DNA from: Cymbomonas tetramitiformis
Taxonomy: Eukaryota > Chlorophyta > Pyramimonadophyceae > Pyramimonadales > Pyramimonadaceae
NCBI GenBank assembly: GCA_001247695.2
Contig: LGRX02025879.1
Span: 62,001 to 126,000, forward strand
Length of the DNA: 64,000 nucleotides
Direction: 5' to 3'
Under the pieces are notes generated by a model. That model had not been told where the DNA came from, ran no database searches, and saw only the letters and a program-made list of their open reading frames with translations. Positions within the stretch are counted from its first letter, which is position 1; each line of letters begins with the position of its first letter. Below are positions 54,858 through 64,000 of this stretch, one piece after another. Made by a program: the position numbers and the translations under genes.

Positions 54858-55650
54858 ACAATATACAAAATACAATATACAATATAAAATATACAATATA
54901 CGATATACAATATACAATATACAATATGCAATATACAATATAGGGATAAGTCTAGATTGGGTGTAGACATTTCATTATAATCCAGATTGGGTGTAGGCAC
55001 TTCATTTTAATCTAGATAGGTTGGGTGTAGGCACTTCATTTAATCTATATTGGGTGTAGGCACTTTATTCTTAATCTAGATTGGGTGTAGGCACTTCATT
55101 TTAATCTAGATTGGGTGTAGGCACTTCATTTCAATCTAGATTGGGTGTAGGCACTTCATTTTGGTCTAGATTGGGTGTAGACACTGCACTTTAATGTGCC
55201 ATTGGGTGTAGACACATGTATAAGGGGGTACGGGTCCTAATGTTTGTTGTTATTTGTTGCCAAAAAACAGTATTTCGCGAACTCAACCGTTAGATATCAA
55301 CATCCGACCACAATAAACATATCTAACGGTTGAATTTGCGAAATAATGGTCGTTGTATGCGATTACTAGCGAAAAACGGTTCGGAATCGATGTTTGTTGT
55401 TATTTGTTGCAAAACAAAACATCATTTCGCAAATTCAACCAGTAGATATCAACATCTAACCACATTGTTAATTTCGGTTTTCCGCATACAAAAAAACAAC
55501 CGCATTTTTGTATGTGGTGACTAGCGAAAAATCGTTCGTAATCGATGGTTTTTGTTGTTTGATGCTTAAAAAATCACCATTTCGCAAATCCAACCGGTAG
55601 ATATGTTCATTGTGGTCGGATGTTGATATATCCGACCACAATGAGATCCG
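54858..55650. mobile_element. One-armed foldback relative FB2, preceded by an (ACAATAT)n run
   Basis: 54856-54942 is an irregular ACAATATAC microsatellite. 54943-55215 holds about eight copies of a 30-bp unit with core CTAGATTGGGTGTAGGCACT, starting with GGGATAAGTCTA as in FB1. 55260-55650 has the same style of hairpins (CAAATTCAACC(A/G)GTAGATAT and complement). The opposite satellite arm is missing. Confidence 0.65.
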
Positions 55651-58072
55651 AACCACAACCGATATACAGCCACTAGGCCACCCGACAATTCAATCGGTTC
55701 AATATATTGTTCATTCGTTATTGGTTGGGCGGTTGTTATGCACGGCGGTATGATTTGCAATGTGAGACATTATATGTGTTATATGGTTAGATATGATATA
55801 TTATGTCGGCGGCGTACATGTAGTATACGCTAGTTACAAATAGAGGATGGTGGAGCAAGGTTTGGATGTCCAATATGATTACCAAGGCGACATAGCTAGT
55901 TACTATAATGATACGTTACTTTCTAGTGCAAACTTTTCCCTAGCGTTCGCGTGTTGGTCGCGCTTGGTGGCGGTGTATGGATGATGAGATATCCCTATCG
56001 TTCAGGTATTCATTAGTTATCGGTTGGGCGGTTGTTATGTATGTACGGCGATATGATTTGGGATGTGAGATATTAAATGTGTTATACAGCTAGATATGAT
56101 ATATGGTGGCGGCGTACATGTAATGTAAGCTAGTTGCAAATATTGAATGGTGGAGCAAAGTTTGGCTATCCAATATGATTATCAGGGACATAAATATTTA
56201 CTATGATTACTTATTTTCTAGTACGAACGTTTTCTCAGCTTTCGCACGTCGCTTACGCTTGGCAAATGTAGTGTAGATACGCGTGTAGTCGAATAAGCAA
56301 ACACTCTGCATACATATCTTACATACTATTTAGCATTTGCACATGCATGGCATCGAAAACAATATGTTGAATGTGTAGAATGTAAATGCCCACGCACCGA
56401 TCAATACATCAACATTGCGCGCTGCGCGCAATTAGCGCTAACTGCATAGCGAATCAGTACTAAGATTGCCTAATTGATGAGACATGTCTACAACAAATCA
56501 TGAAGAATAGATGGAGCGTTATACATGTTGATGTGGATAATGTTGATGCCAACAACCTCTTGGAGTGTTAGCTGAAGTCTGAGCAAGCAATATATGACCC
56601 TCGTAGCAGAGTCACTTTTCTGCTACACATGTATGGCGATGTCCGTCGGCTTGTGGCAATTGCTTAGGTGGGGGCGAACATCATGTGAAAAATAATGGAG
56701 GCTCACTATACATGAGTTGGTGGTGCACATGCACATTTTGCATACATGTGATACACATGCTCACTCTCTTTCACACACACACACACACAATTATGGCTGA
56801 ATGCTTTGGTCCCCGGTGTGGGTACATAGTGCAATTGATCTTCTGCGGCTACGGTGTGCCAAAGGAGTCGGTCCAAGGAAAAGCCGCACTCATGCACGCG
56901 CATAATTACATACTTGCACACGCATCCAAACACAAATCATACACACACACACACTCGCGACTGCAAGCGCACGCGTACACACACATTCTTGCCACTTTAA
57001 CAATCGATATGCATGTTGCATGTAGCATGCACACGTTGCCCGCTGACAAAAGCATACCCACCATCAATCCAGCGGATGTGAGAAACATGCTTGTGGGAAT
57101 AGATCAGGGCATGACTATATACCGCACCCACATATCCTAGCCAAAAAAGAAAGTGTGCAACCACGTTGGAAGCTCAACCAGTGTTACACTGCAAGTATAT
57201 TATGAAAATATCACACGTTGGTGCTCCGCACACCATGAAATTCGAGAGGGAAATCGGCTGCATTGAAGTCCCCATATATATATATACACGTCTAGCTTTG
57301 ATTGGCATGCACATTAGCTCGTTCACTTTATTATGTGTGTGTATGTGTGTGTATGTGTGTGTCGCACGCGCGTGCGTGTGTGCTTAGTGCGTGTGTGTGT
57401 GTGCATCAACCGGTGTATGCACTCACAACGCACTCGCTGATATTCATCAATAATTTCGAGCACAAGCCGAGACAATGACTGAGGCGGTGCTTGAGGCGAG
57501 CACTGCATAATCTGATGTCCATTGATACCCCTTAGATACACATGCATAGAATTATTGTGCCCATCTTGAGCTGGCATTTGTGTTTTAGGACGAATAGCAA
57601 AGGGGGGCACGTTTGTAGCACTGCGGCAGTTGGCATCTAGCACGCATGGCATACTACTATGATCATCATATTAGTACTTTAAATTTTGACAATGTGAAAA
57701 TCTCATTATGACTGCACGCTGCACAAACTGTGCGCAAATAGGCTGATGCGTATATCGAATGCAATCTTTAACAATTACCCTTGCGAATAAAAAATATCAC
57801 ATTATGCTAAGACGCAAATGATTGGCTGTGTATGCGGATTATTATATGATTGTGCATGCGTAATTGTGTATCCAGCCGGAAAACGTGCGAATAAAGCAAT
57901 ATTTACTGATGCAGGACGCCGGGGATCGAACCCAGACCAAGAACTTGTGCGAGTCTCGTGGACATCGTCCTCCTTCATCATCCGATAAACGCATCAACGT
58001 GCATGTGCAGGGCGTGATATATATGATGCTCTCCGTGGTGTGTAACTTAGTGCTTAGTGTTGAGTATGTGAT

Positions 58073-58103
<31 letters not shown>

Positions 58104-59033
58104 GCAGAGCTACTTTGCTTCCATGATTTGGCACATATATTGATGTGCCCTCAGTGCATTCCTGTGTGAATGGTGGGTGTTGATAATGCATGCGTGTGAA
58201 TATCCAACATGTAACCATCGGAATGATACCTTATTGCGGCTACATGCATACACTACTTGCTCGTTATAATTCATCATTCGACTGAGTGACATTTGCAATT
58301 CCCACTCGCGGCTGGCGCGAGCCTATGCATGGTTGGCTGCCTTCACCTGTGGCGATATTAATGGGCAAGCGCTTCTTATATCATATATACATAAAAGTGC
58401 ATTCCACCGCCATGAACGTGCATCAAACCTCGCGCTACTTCGATCGGTCGCAGCATTGTAAATCGAAGCACGAATGACGTCTCATCGACCTCCGCCATCA
58501 TGACCCTGTACCAAACACACACACACACACCTTTCTATTACAGCAACTTGCATGATAAATTGGCTGCCGCTCTTCGTACGCGCGCTACAATGCCGCAAAC
58601 GTGTTGGCAACGGAAATACATTATCGTTGCCACTGCGAGAGCATGCTCACAGTCAACGCACACGCGCGCGGGTACATGCCGATGCGCAGCATGCACTTAT
58701 GTGGCGCGCACAATCGCATGCATGCAGTTCTTACATACTGAATGAGGACACATGCGATCAAAGCAACGACTGATTATGCGCACGTCGTGACCAAAACGAC
58801 GAATATCGAAAACAAGCATGCGCGCGCGCATCCATGCTCATGCGCGCAACGCGTCCCAAAAACGAAACACACAAAATAACAGCATGCAACCTATGTGGGC
58901 ATTGTACACATAAAAAGCCACGTTCAAAAATCAGCGCTCCGCTGTTGAGCTGTGCGTGCAGCGAGTGGAACCGTCGAATAATGCTGAGTATCAAATATGA
59001 TCTGGCATCTTAAGTCCTCCCCGGAGCGTTAGG
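55651..59033. other. No supported gene; simple repeats and a tRNA-like hairpin
   Basis: 55720-56250 contains two diverged copies of a block with GGTTGGGCGGTTGTTATG and GGCGGCGTACATGTA. AC or GT runs occur at 56772, 56941, 57330-57400, 58074 and 58517. At 57912-57972 (minus) a good T-arm (CTGGG TTCGATC CCCGG) and a 6-bp acceptor-like pairing (AGGACG with CGTCCT) enclose only 30 nt, too short for a D-arm plus anticodon arm: a tRNA pseudogene or SINE head at most. Confidence 0.45.
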
Positions 59034-59888
59034 ATCATGTGTGCGACAGTGCTTAATATGTGCGTCTCGACATGCGATGCCATAACGCGTGGGTAGCGTC
59101 GCGGCAAATGCACGCGAATGCAGCGGCACTGCCATCGTTAGCGTCTGGCGATCGTGAGATCGAAAGTCGTCTGAGACGCCCGTTGCGATTTCAGCTTTGC
59201 TGCTGCTGCTGCTGCTGCTGATTGACGTGGCATAGGCCAAGTTTAGTTTATTCTAGGCGCTGTCGATCACAAATATGCGATCTCCACTAGGCGTCGATCT
59301 TTTTGGACAGCACGATTACTTACCATGCGATGCTAACATGGATATCGCCATTACATCTTATGACCGCAGAATCATGTGCGCGACAGTGCTTCGCTTTTTG
59401 CTTCCCAGCATGCCATGCCATAACGCGTGGGTGGCGTCGTGGTACATACACGCGACTGTTGTGGCACTGTCATCGTTAGCGTCTGGCGATAGTGAGATGG
59501 AACATTCGACTGTATCGCCCGTTGGGATTCGAGCTTTGCTGCTGCTGCTGCCGCTGCTACTGAATGACCATCTCCGTTCGCTTTCCTCATACATAGCAAA
59601 TAAAGAAAAAGGCGAACGGAGATGGTCATTCAGATGACCCATATCTAAATTCATAACACGTACAGCGAACGGAGATGAAAATTTGGTTTGGGTGAAGATT
59701 ATAAAGGTCAGAGGTAGTAAGGTAATTTGGTTTGGGTGAAGATTGTAAAGGTCAGAGGTAGTAAGGCAACTGCTGATTAAGTAAGGTAAGTAAGGTGAGT
59801 AAGGTAATTTGGTTTGGGTGAAGATTATAAAGGTCAGAGGTCTAGGCGCTGTCGATCACAAATATGCGATCTCCACTAGGCGTCGATC
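59034..59888. repeat. Cluster of local duplications, a hairpin and a CTG run
   Basis: A block of about 190-200 bp is duplicated at 59034-59224 and 59371-59570, each ending in (CTG)n. A perfect 21-bp inverted repeat (TGAATGACCATCTCCGTTCG plus C) lies at 59561-59581 / 59612-59632. A 45-bp unit with AATTTGGTTTGGGTGAAGAT is repeated three times at 59680-59840. A 47-bp direct repeat occurs at 59253-59299 and 59842-59888. Confidence 0.8.
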
Positions 59889-60337
59889 CTATACAGCCTA
59901 GTATTACAATCACTTTTCGATATAATGTATGGTCGCAAACCTATAACATCTATATCCTTATGTTCAGTCCTGGCATACAGCCTAACACTAACATGTACAA
60001 CTTGTCCTTAATTTCTCTTGATCAACACTAACTGAGGTTCACTTTTCCCAAGCTTCCCCTTTCATCATGTTGCTCTTTAACTCACTAGCAGGATTCCTAG
60101 ATTGACATCTGTCATCGGCCAATTACCAGCAGCCCATGCCTGATTCTGTTACTTCTCCACCAATCATCAGGCAGATCATGATACTTGTATTGCCATTGCA
60201 GATCTTCTCCTGGAATCTACCATGAATCATTTCATTACAGATCTTCTCCTGAAATCTGCTTTGTCATCGATTATTTTCCCCACTCGCTCACTTATGTGAA
60301 TATCCGATAATTCCCCATTATTCGCGAGTGGGGCATG
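59889..60337. other. No supported gene
   Basis: Spacer between the duplication cluster and the minisatellite. An inverted pair CCCCACTCGC / GCGAGTGGGG brackets 60280-60335. Confidence 0.4.
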
Positions 60338-60852
60338 CTCGGGGCATACCCATGGGGCATACGCCGCGGGGCATACCCATGGGGCATACGCCTCGGGGCA
60401 TACCCATGGGGCATACGCCTCGGGGCATACCCATGGGGCATACGCCTCGGGGCATACCCATGGGGCATACGCCTCGGGGCATACCCATGGGGCATACGCC
60501 TCGGGGCATACCCATGGGGCATACGCCTCGGGGCATACCCATGGGGCATACGCCTCGGGGCATACCCATGGGGCATACGCCTCGGGGCATACCCATGGGG
60601 CATACGCCTCGGGGCATACCCATGGGGCATACGCCTCGGGGCATACCCAAGGGGCATACGCCTCGGGGCATACCCATGGGGCATACGCCTCGGGGCATAC
60701 CCATGGGGCATACGCCTCGGGGCATACCCATGGGGCATGCGCCTCGGGGCATACCCATGGGGCATACGCCTCGGGGCATACCCATGGGGCATACGCCTCG
60801 GGGCATACCCATGGGGCATACGCCTCGGGGCATACCCATGGGGCATACGCCC
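60338..60852. repeat. 27-bp minisatellite, about 19 copies
   Basis: The unit is made of two related halves, GGGGCATACCCAT and GGGGCATACGCCTC. Copies are almost identical, with single changes near 60650 and 60738. Because 27 is divisible by 3 and the unit has no stop codon in several frames, long repetitive open frames appear on both strands. I do not treat them as genes. The array lies just downstream of the element's ORF. Confidence 0.95.
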
Positions 60853-60931
60853 ATAGCCCTGAGCTGTGCCTCCCGGTACAACTCCTCCCCCCTCAAGAGC
60901 GGCCTATCTCCCGATGCCGCTCCCGGTGTCG

Positions 60932-62448
60932 TCAGGTATCAAACTCCCCGAACTGAAGATGGTGGAAGAGATGACGCAACAGTGGAGCCGGTACTGGGTA
61001 CACGGCGTGAGCATCTCGCGCTCCTGGTTGCTGTGAAGACGATGGCCCAAGCTGAGCAGTTTCAGGGTGCCCTCCGGTGGCCCATTTACATGCGCAAGGT
61101 GTCCGCGAGGTGCACTCCAGCAATGGCGTTGGTGGAGGTGAGCTAGTCCAGATACACGTTGGTTTACGATATCGCTCCCCATACTTACAGTAGGTGCAAA
61201 AAAGAGGCTGTGGCAGTTCACGAACCACTGACCGCAACCGCAGCGCATTCGGGTATCTTCCTTCAGGATTTTCAAGAAACCAGTGCTTGGGCTTCAAGTA
61301 CTCAATAGCATCCAGGGTGCATTTCACACTCTTGTCTGCTCCTTCCAGATCAGGAGGTCCTCCCGTAGTGCGCGCCTGACTGTACTGGGTACATGGAGGG
61401 CTGGCCCAGATGACATCAAAGAATCCCGGTGGGTACTGAGTGGGGTCCCAGTCCTCCATTGATGCGAGATGGTCGGGTTGCCATCGTGGGTCGTTGTCGA
61501 GCGTAACCACCGAGGCAGACGGAAAGCACTTTGCAAACTCTCTTTCCACCGATCCGGTTCCGCTGAACAACACCAAGATTCTCACTGGCCGGGTCTTTCG
61601 CTCTTCAAGGTCGGTGATCACCACTAGCTCTCCGTTCTCCAAGATTTCCACCCGCTCCCACGGCAGACAGAAGTCTTCCGGTGGAGAATCCACTTCTGGG
61701 ACGTCACATTGATGTTCCATTAGCTGGGATAAAGTGACACCAAGGTGAACGGGCTGTCGCTGTTGACGTTGACGTCGGCCATGCTCAACGGACTTCAGCA
61801 TGTCTGCCTGCATGCCCAACCGCCGTGCCTCGAACTCCTTGAGCTGCTGATTCTCCCCGCCTCTGTCCATCTTGTCTCTGGAGCGCCACTGGTCGTGAGC
61901 TGCCGAGTAGCCCGTCCAGCGTACCTTCCATTCCTCCACTGACTTACCCTTGACCATGCGTACACGATACGCCAGAATTTTGTCCACGTGAGCTTCCGCT
62001 TGCCCATCTACCATTACCGGGTCAGGTACAGGCAGTTGTGCTCGAGATGCAAACTCATCCATGCCGGAAACGTATGGCTTCAGGCGGTGCTGTGCAAACA
62101 CGTCGTGAATGCGCCAATGCGGTGGTAGAGCCAACCGATAAGCCACCGGTGCCCCGCGGTCCGCCTCCGCCAGCTCCGCCTGCAAATCGCTGTAGAAGCA
62201 CTCCACGACAGTTACAGGCCCGTGCCAACGCTTGCCGAGCTTCCGGCACAGCGCACGGTCCATCACCTTCTCCGTCAGGTGACGAGCCTCGATCCATACC
62301 AGATCCCCCACTGCGTACCTATGCTGCTTGTGGCGCCGGTCGAACTGCTCCCGCTGGCGCTGCTGAGCCAACTCAAGGCGGCCACGCGCGTCCCGCAACT
62401 GCGCCGAAAACTTCACAGCCATCTCATGGGCGGTACCCACCCCCCTTT
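60932..62448 (-). CDS. Integrase C-terminus - chromodomain - C5-cytosine-MTase-like domain
   Basis: This is the downstream frame of the element's polyprotein; residue numbers count from the frame's first Met (62524). The Ty3 integrase tail (about 30-155; VGDLVWIEARHLT, WHGPVTVVE, HDVFAQHRLKPYV) is followed by a chromodomain-like segment (177-235; HVDKILAYRVR, EEWKVRWTGYSAAHDQW). A C5-cytosine methyltransferase fold follows (315-525): motif I VLFSGTGSVEREF, an acidic SAM-ribose position in VTLDND, motif IV WASPPCTQYSQ with the catalytic Pro-Cys, ENP in place of the usual ENV, then YGERYRKPTCIW and a C-terminal HPETAQLGPS / YPVPAPLLRHL block. The protein ends at 60932. It is entered from the preceding frame by a -1 shift at a six-base G run (62440-62445). 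Activity is not established. Confidence 0.85.
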
Positions 62449-64000
62449 TCGTCGCGCAGAGCCAGGGAGAGTCGCAGCCTCCAGGAACATGTCCAGCTGA
62501 GACATCGGAGATACCCCGTAGCATAGCTCAAAGGGAGTGAATCCTGTGACGTCACTACGCGAGTCGTTGATAGCAAACTCCACGTTTGTCATGTAGAGGT
62601 CCCAGTCATCCGGATTGGCACCCACGAACGAGCGCAACATGTCCTCGACCACCCTGTTGGTGTGTTCCGCCTGCCCGTCTGAACGAGGGTTGTACGGAGT
62701 GGTAGAAGCCACCCGCACCCCCATAAGTCTCATTAGCTCACGCCAGAACGAGTCTTGGAACCTGGGGTCACGGTCACATACAATCTTCATGGGGGCTCCA
62801 TGCTGCCTCCAGACCACGTCGAAGTAGATGCGGGCCACCGTCTGCGCAGAGCTGTCCCCAAAGTTCATGGGCATAAGGTGTACCATTTTGCTCAGCTTGC
62901 ACGTAAAGGTGACGAAGGCGTCATTCCCCTGGGCGGTGAGCGGCAACCCTGTAACGAAGTCCACGCTTACATCTTGCCAGTTGCGTTGAGGAATAGCGTG
63001 CGGATTCAACAATCCATCGGGGTAGGATGCCCGGGGACGAACTGCTTGACACGTAGGGCATGAGGCCACCCACCCTGCCACGTCTTCGGAGGCATTTTTC
63101 CACCAGAACCTGCGTAGAACTCTTTCCAGCGTTTTCTCCCGGCCAGTGTGACCTGCAGCGGTGGAGTCGTGGGCATCCTTGAAGACCACCTCTCGCAAGG
63201 GAGAGTCTTCGCCGAGGACCAACTGGTACCGTCCCGCGGTTACACGCCACAGCACGTTCCCGACGATGCGGAAGTCCCTCGTGGCATGGTGCGGAGCCGC
63301 AAGGATGTTATCCCGCAGCTGCTGAAGGGGACCGGCACGTGCGTACTCATCGTTTAGGGACTCCAGGAATGTAACTTCCGTGGGGAGGCTCGAAGCATCG
63401 CGGGTCTTAGCAGCCTTACCCTGTCGCACTATCGGAGGCGCCACCCGGGGATGCCGCACTCTTGGCGCTAGCTGTCGGGTAGGGGGAGCATGCACCACTA
63501 GCACGGGCCACGGAAGGTCGTGGAGTACACCGTCAGGAGTTTCGAACAGCTGGGTGGGCACTCCTCGTTCGTCATGAGTAGGTATCACTTCCACCAGCCT
63601 CATACCAGCCATCCTGAAGAGTCGCCTCCATTGAGGCATGCGAGCCTGGATGTCCGGTAGAAGGAACACTGCCGAGGTATGCGCGGGGTCCTGCCGCCAT
63701 TCATCTACATACTTGCGCAGCACTGCCTCGATGGAGATATGACTGCTGGAGTATGGGGGATTACACCAGACGTGCTTTCCCCTCCACTGCTGTCGCAGAC
63801 AATCAGTCCAGTATGCGTCTACTTGACGGTTCCGTCCACCCAGGTCACAACACGCGTCAACATCGAAGCTGCCGAACTGTCGTTGGAGGCGCTCAAAGAC
63901 CTCCTTGCGCACCTTCCAATCCTGCCGATCGGCTGGCTGTTTGGTGGCTCGACCAGACGGCTGAGTTGGCTGCTTAGGACCTCGGAAATCCGTAGCAGGC
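62413..64000 (-). CDS. Dam-like N6-adenine MTase domain - integrase (partial, runs off the window)
   Basis: The frame is open to the window end. Numbering from the Met at 63912: Dam-like domain 14-165, with VDACCDLGGRNRQVDAYWTD and motif WCNPPYS (NPPY 51-54, the catalytic tetrad of Dam-type adenine MTases) and a continuing fold (AVFLLPDIQARMPQWRRLF, LVEVIPTHDERG). Integrase zinc ligands are H248, H255, C285 and C288. The catalytic triad is D318 (SVDFVTG), D380 (CDRDPRF) and E416 (SDGQAEHTNRVVED). Unlike the chimeric copy, Dam and integrase are in one uninterrupted frame. It terminates at 62413 after RRKGG, where the G run allows a -1 shift into the next frame. Confidence 0.85.
   Translation of the reverse strand, partial: PATDFRGPKQPTQPSGRATKQPADRQDWKVRKEVFERLQRQFGSFDVDACCDLGGRNRQVDAYWTDCLRQQWRGKHVWCNPPYSSSHISIEAVLRKYVDEWRQDPAHTSAVFLLPDIQARMPQWRRLFRMAGMRLVEVIPTHDERGVPTQLFETPDGVLHDLPWPVLVVHAPPTRQLAPRVRHPRVAPPIVRQGKAAKTRDASSLPTEVTFLESLNDEYARAGPLQQLRDNILAAPHHATRDFRIVGNVLWRVTAGRYQLVLGEDSPLREVVFKDAHDSTAAGHTGREKTLERVLRRFWWKNASEDVAGWVASCPTCQAVRPRASYPDGLLNPHAIPQRNWQDVSVDFVTGLPLTAQGNDAFVTFTCKLSKMVHLMPMNFGDSSAQTVARIYFDVVWRQHGAPMKIVCDRDPRFQDSFWRELMRLMGVRVASTTPYNPRSDGQAEHTNRVVEDMLRSFVGANPDDWDLYMTNVEFAINDSRSDVTGFTPFELCYGVSPMSQLDMFLEAATLPGSARRKGGWVPPMRWL

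Larger units (their letters stand above)
60932..64000 (-). mobile_element. Ty3/gypsy element C with two methyltransferase-like domains (partial)
   Basis: Visible order: Dam-like MTase - integrase - chromodomain - C5-MTase-like. RT, RNase H, protease and gag should lie beyond 64000. No LTR was found downstream of 60932 in this window. Closest local relative: the chimeric element's Dam and integrase (21.9-23.6 kb). Confidence 0.85.

Noticed and set aside
57912..57972. Functional tRNA
   Set aside because: Good T-arm and partial acceptor pairing, but only 30 nt between them, too short for the other arms.
60338..60852. CRISPR-like regular repeats
   Set aside because: The 27-bp units are contiguous with no variable spacers and no cas genes; it is a minisatellite in a eukaryotic retroelement context.
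60292..61146. Long repetitive ORFs on both strands over the minisatellite
   Set aside because: They arise because the unit length is a multiple of three without stops; several frames are open at once, so none is credible as a gene.

Overview
This is a repeat-dense piece of a eukaryotic nuclear genome. GT-AG introns, Ty3/gypsy chromodomain retrotransposons, LARD/TR-GAG-like elements, TIR transposons and minisatellites are all visible. I saw no bacterial operon, rRNA or CRISPR. The host is most likely a green-lineage alga, possibly a streptophyte (charophyte). The main hint is a Ty3 element with a cytosine-methyltransferase domain, an arrangement reported from charophytes and dinoflagellates. 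The species cannot be fixed from this sequence.

Layout. 1-7.5 kb: low-copy-looking DNA with an unrecognised broken reading frame at the left edge (minus) and an intron-containing gene remnant of the mitochondrial PDK/BCKDK kinase family (minus, 3.7-6.5 kb). 7.5-14 kb: a gag-only LTR retroelement (7586-11962, 5-bp TSD) nested in repeat R1, whose uninterrupted copy lies at 13.7 kb; a 1.07-kb TIR transposon is nested in its gag. 14-17.3 kb: a second member of that TIR family, split by a TTAA-flanked MITE. 17.9-19.8 kb: TIR element X1, split by a foldback element; copy X2 at 53.8 kb keeps the unsplit site.

19.9-34.3 kb (minus): a large Ty3 element, gag - protease - RT - RNase H - Dam-like methyltransferase - integrase. 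Its 3' end (integrase tail, chromodomain, LTR) comes from a different family, called B here, so it is a chimera. Three TIR elements (672, 1078 and 277 bp) interrupt its gag/pol. All three have clear TSDs, and removing each one together with one TSD copy gives a continuous frame. 35.6-50.4 kb (plus): a family-B element with a 77-bp intron in its integrase. It is split by a 10.3-kb LTR element with near-identical LTRs and no intact ORF (38741-49023, TSD ATGTT). The minus copy at 21.4 kb preserves the empty site. 50.4-52.9 kb: an inverted second B LTR plus leader.

52.9-60.3 kb: a transposase-like HTH remnant, X2, a one-armed foldback and simple repeats. 60.3-64 kb (minus, running off the window): the most striking element, a Ty3 polyprotein ordered Dam-like N6-adenine MTase - integrase - chromodomain - C5-cytosine-MTase-like domain, followed by a 27-bp minisatellite.

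The picture is one of repeated nesting. Autonomous chromoviruses (families A/C and B) would supply RT and integrase, the 10.3-kb LARD-like element and the gag-only element look dependent on others, and short TIR elements insert into all of them.
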